Shown here: piece by piece, positions 59,696-64,000 of the stretch
How positions within the stretch are numbered: the first letter of the stretch is position 1
How the letters are laid out: every line of letters starts with the position of its first letter
Assembly (NCBI GenBank): GCA_013396915.1
Contig: VWZL01002554.1
Location: 575,176-639,175 of the forward strand
Reading direction: 5' to 3'
From: Stercorarius parasiticus
Taxonomy: Eukaryota > Chordata > Aves > Charadriiformes > Stercorariidae
DNA length: 64,000 nucleotides
Translations under genes and position numbers: made by a program
Notes under the pieces: model-generated
What the model was told of the DNA's origin: nothing
The model's input: only the letters and a program-made list of their open reading frames with translations
Database searches by the model: none

Positions 59696-62600
59696 CAAAC
59701 ATGTCGTCAGAGGCTGAGTCAGTAAAGGCACAATCTGAACCAGAAACACAGAGAAAGACTAAGGTAAACAAATGAACTCACCAACGAAAGACTAAATCAA
59801 TAAGATTTGCTTAATGGCTGTTCAAAGGACAGCAAACACTGAAAAGTCACCAGTTTGTCTTTCAGAGAAATGAGGCAAATGAGAACAAACTATGAGAAAA
59901 AAAGCAAAATGAACAGGAATATTTCCTAGAGGAAAGACAGAAAAATGAGAAAAATCTGTATATTTCACTGGACATTAAAAACATATCTGTTTCCACAAAA
60001 CGTAAACTCTTCCAAGGGAGACCACTCCCTATTCTACCAGATGTGAAAAGCAGCTTCAACAACCCAGGGCAAGATTTAACTCCATGAAGATTTTGTTTGA
60101 TTTTGTTTTGTTAAAAACAACAACAACAGCTACAAAACCCCAAACTCATCTTGTAGTAGTATTTAGAATGCTTTGCTTTCTCAGAGCCTATTATTGTTAC
60201 TCTTTCAACACAAAAGCTAAACGTTGTTCCTGAGTGTTTCAAATTTATAAAGGCAGTTTGAATAGAGAAAACGCAACCTCTCAACAGAAAAATAAAGTCT
60301 CTGTCCAGATTGCTTCATGAATAGTTTTTGTATTAATAAATTGACTCAACATTTTCTCTAAGTACACACAGATCCCATTCAGCAGGAAAGACATTCAAAG
60401 GCAATACTTCCTAAAAGTGTTCTGGTATGGTGAGATATTTGCCATCTCTCAGAAAGTTTCACTACATAAGATTGTCTGTTGCAAATCACGCCAGAAGCAG
60501 CTGGACTGTACCAGACACTCTATACCACCAGTGCACAGTCTTTCCAGAGCTGAATTTCAGGTGGTACCTACACTAATAAATAAAGCAGGGCCACGATATG
60601 GTGTCAAGAACTAACATGCGAAGCCTGCTTCATATAGGCTGCTTTATGTGCAGGTGCCACACGGAAGAACTGAGGGATGTGTTCAGCAGATAATAGTACC
60701 CACCACACATGCCCAAGCAGAAAGGGTGACTCTTCCTTAACACACAATATTCATATTTATTTACAAGGCAAGAATATTTAAAAGGGTTCTAGTTTGTAGG
60801 ACTTTCAGATCCTCATAGTATTGGATTAATTGTGCTTCTATTACTATCAATGCTAAAACTTCCATTTGCTTCTGAAAAGAAGTGTCAACTCTGTTTTTGA
60901 AAATCTTGCTTTCTGGGCCTTAGGGAGATCAGGTTCAAAAATTTGATAGGCTTCATTGGTACTAATGCCAAGGAGTTTTTAGGTACAGCTGCTTTCAACT
61001 TTGTATATGTCTGAAGAAGCTGCTAGGTAGTCCCTGTGAACAGGACATGTTCTAATAGCATGCATTCTTCATCACATTAAAATTTCTTTTCCTCTTTTTT
61101 TTTTTGAAAAAGAAGTGTGTTTTGTCCAAAGTCTGGAGGGATCTCACTTCTTCCGGCCTAAGTCAGCTGTTTCCTCTGTTTTACAAAAGAAATCGTTGCT
61201 TAACGGAGAAATGAAAATAGAGGTCAAGTGTGTGAGGTCCATGGCGATCAGGAAGTACTAGGTGGGACTACCGTGAGGGAGCCTGGCCTGAGAACATATA
61301 CTGCTGTATGAGTGGCAGAGCTGAGGTGAAGGAGGAGTTACTCAGTATGCTGATGTGATGACAAGATGCCTGACTCCCTGACAGGAAAGCAGGCAGAAGT
61401 TTGTAGAAAAATTCCAAGAGGGGCAATGAATTGGTCAATGCAACAAAGAGCGATTATATCACAGTCTTACACGGCAAGGGCAGTGCTAGGAAGACCAGAA
61501 AGACGAGGACAAGGAAATAGAATGCAGTGTTCGCTCAGCGCAGTCACATATTGACCCCTCCTCTTCCTTTCACACACACACATACATGCGTTATCCCCAC
61601 ACATATGTACATTCAGCTTATACACGTCTCACATCTACTCTGCAAAAGAAACCTGGCCTGAAAACTGGTTGTAAGCCATGAAACAGGATGCTAGTAAATG
61701 ATGACTGTCAAGGCTGGGGCAGTGTCTGGTGACCTAGTACTCTTTTCAGTTGTGTTATTAAGCAATCTGAAAGCATTAGGGGTACAGCTTTAGAAAAATA
61801 AAACAGTAGAGAAGGAATGGACTGCAAATGGGCAGATAGGATGGAAAGGATAGAATAAAAATCATTTTATAGAATTACAGAGAGTGGTTAGAAAAATGGG
61901 CAGAAAATAAGAAACTCAGTGGAAAAGCCCAAGATAATAGTTATAGGGTAAATCAATTCAAAGCACCTATATTAAATGTCATGGTGGAAATTGGAAAGGC
62001 TTAATATGGAAAATTAGCTAGCCATGATTTAAACAAGAAATTATTGCCGGATTTATTACGTAGAAGAGAGAAGAACAAGAACTAGAGAGTGCAAGTCAGT
62101 ATAATTACAGAAGGGACATAAAAATGCAAGGTGGTATCAGACAGAGATGAAAGAGGTCTTTCCGGTTTTGGAACGTCACCTTTAGTCCTGGACCTTCTAG
62201 TGCCACAAAGATGTGGATGAAATTGAGCAAAGTCAGAAAATTGAAAAAAGCATGATTAAAAAAAAAAAAGAAGAAAAGACTTAAAGAAAAAAAAATCATA
62301 TGCACTCTGTAAGACAAAGAATGGGACTAAACAAAGAAAAGCAGCTGGTGTCAAGTATTTGAGGAATATATTTAGTAAACAGCAAAAAAAGAAGTAAAGA
62401 CGCTCAAGATAGTGGGGGGCCTAAGTGAGATAACATGCAAATATCAGTAAACAGCAAAGAAAACATATCCCATGGAGTTATCCGCATCATCCATTTAGCA
62501 AGTCAGTCATGTAAAATAAGACCATGCAAATTTTTTGAGAAATAAGTGGAGGAAATAATTTTACACTTATCACAGGAGCTGAAAACAATGAACTGAATAA

Positions 62601-64000
62601 ATATTTTCTAACTTTTAAATGTACAAATCCAGGAAAGATCCCCAGCACATGAAATGGCATGTCCCTCTTAATGACCATGTTTTTGTTACCTAATCCAGAG
62701 CAGGGTAAAGTTTCTCTTTTGTTAAGGTGGTGTCACGGGACTTTATTTCTGCTGCTACCTTGCAGTTTGGTTTTGTTGATAGGAGTGGGTAGAAAACTGT
62801 GGGGAATGGTAGAGAGATGACACACACAGACATGTTTCCACATTCTTCCAACAAATTTCTCAGATATTTCTGCCGTAGCCTTTACACCTAAGGATAAAGA
62901 TTTTTTTGACTCAGATGACTATACATTACCTATTTTATTCCCGTAAGGCATCGGTTTTATCATTATCATTAGTATTTCTGAAATCAAACTCATCACAGAT
63001 ATCAGTGTCTAGTGGTACCACATGTTTACCTCAAATACAGCATACTAGGAAAACCAGTTAAATGTCTTCATTGGATATATGAGGTCTACGTTTGATAGCT
63101 AAAAGCCATAACATCTGATCCTGGTTTGGAGCAGAAACCGAATACTGTCCAAATCCCATCTCTCAAGAGGACAAAAGGTGCTTTCATCTTCCAAGTGTGC
63201 TTGTTCACCTCCTGGCTGAGGTAGAAGCCACAGGAGAGGATGCTATCTTAGAACTTGTCTAACCACAGAGTTATTCAGAAGCAGCTGTTGGGCTTAAATT
63301 TCATGCTCACAACCTGAATTCACTTCTGAGTGTAGACGAGCCTTTAAACATTCACATAGATTACAATGGACTTCTTCCTCCTGTAACCCCCCAGTTAATT
63401 GCCAGTTAATTCTGACAATATCGATTTAGACTTCTGGCAAATGTGGGTGAGTTTTTGTAGGGAATACCCTAAAAATATATATTTCTGAGTTAACTAGATT
63501 AACACTTTCTCACATGCTAAATTAGCTAATGTAACATAAAACATGTAAAATCTATAGCAGGGACAAACTCAAAATAAAGGAATTTATTGCTGGAAGGTAT
63601 AAAAGAGCAACTGAGAAGAATCACAGTTATTGCTGTGGTACCATTATGGGCAACACGTGCAGCTGAAGCACAGAAAATGTTGGAGGAGTGCTGTAAATCT
63701 TACCCTGTAGGATGCAATCCTACAAGAATATTTTCCTCACCTCTGGTACGGGTTTGTAATAGATAACACCAATGGACCTTGGTATATGGAATCTGTATAT
63801 TTACATGGCTAGGCAGGCTGTGACTCCCTCTAAAGTACAAGCAGAGTGGCAATGAGTCATGCACACTGGTTTCCTGACACTGCCTGATGGAAACGTGGAA
63901 TTACCTGCTATCCTTTCCATGAGTATTGAAATGCAACCAACAGATTACTTCTATGAGCTCCAGATGACTACCAATGAACTTTGTTTCAACATGTACAGAT
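59696..64000. other. Noncoding DNA to the window end
   Basis: No gene is recognised. A CA-rich tract lies at about 61570-61586. The plus strand is purine-rich from about 61780 to 62480. A repeated AGTAAACAGCAAA word occurs near 62373 and 62445. Confidence 0.4.
61195..61265 (-). repeat. Possible MIR-like remnant
   Basis: The plus strand has ATAGAGGTCAAGTGTGTGAGG, then TCAGGAAGTACT (first phrase in part). This loosely follows the reversed MIR order GAGAGGTCAAGTGACTTGCCCAAGGTCACACAGGAAGTC. The match is short. Confidence 0.3.

Noticed and set aside
1..64000. CRISPR arrays, operons, phage or insertion-sequence islands, tRNA or rRNA genes
   Set aside because: The DNA is vertebrate. No regularly spaced repeats, cloverleaf with A/B boxes, or prokaryotic gene clusters were seen.

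Overview
The window looks like bird genomic DNA, or at least archosaur or turtle-line amniote DNA. It contains four 5'-truncated CR1 LINE copies with the usual ATTCTGTG-type 3' end repeats. It also contains one complete neurotrophin-3 coding exon, and many decayed short palindromic repeats of a kind I associate with turtles, crocodilians and birds. Base composition is AT-rich, with no clear CpG island. I cannot assign a species.

Only one gene can be supported: NTF3 on the minus strand. Its single large coding exon lies at 16318-17112, with the canonical ATG at 17091 and the stop at 16318. The 3' end is well formed. An AU-rich nonamer lies at 16212-16220, an AATAAA at 16172-16167 and a GU-rich stretch just beyond it. 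A good splice acceptor precedes the exon, and the frame stays open from the acceptor into the ATG. This fits the known longer NT-3 isoform, whose first residues come from a distant 5' exon. I found no 5' exon in the 47 kb upstream.

Layout. Positions 1-16149 lie downstream of NTF3 and are noncoding. They hold small tandem repeats, ancient palindromic repeats and a slightly CpG-richer, repeat-poor stretch at about 12.5-13.75 kb. That stretch contains a 102-codon minus-strand frame followed by a plausible polyadenylation signal. Positions 17113-64000 are upstream of the coding exon on the NTF3 strand, so they are probably long intron and/or 5' intergenic DNA. They hold the four CR1 copies (17.4, 18.9, 51.0 and 56.9 kb), several MIR-like SINE remnants, more palindromic repeats, microsatellites and a GC/CpG-enriched segment at 38.64-39.06 kb. 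A single N at 57077 falls inside a CR1 copy where roughly 400 bp of the usual CR1 sequence is absent.

Nearly all open frames in the window look like chance frames or CR1 reverse-transcriptase tails. I found no operon-like cluster, CRISPR array, RNA gene or convincing new system. The most interesting items are regulatory or structural: the NTF3 splice and 3'-end architecture, the 13.4-kb transcript-end candidate, the 38.6-kb CpG-enriched block, a MIR-like SINE apparently split by a later insertion, and the N inside CR1.
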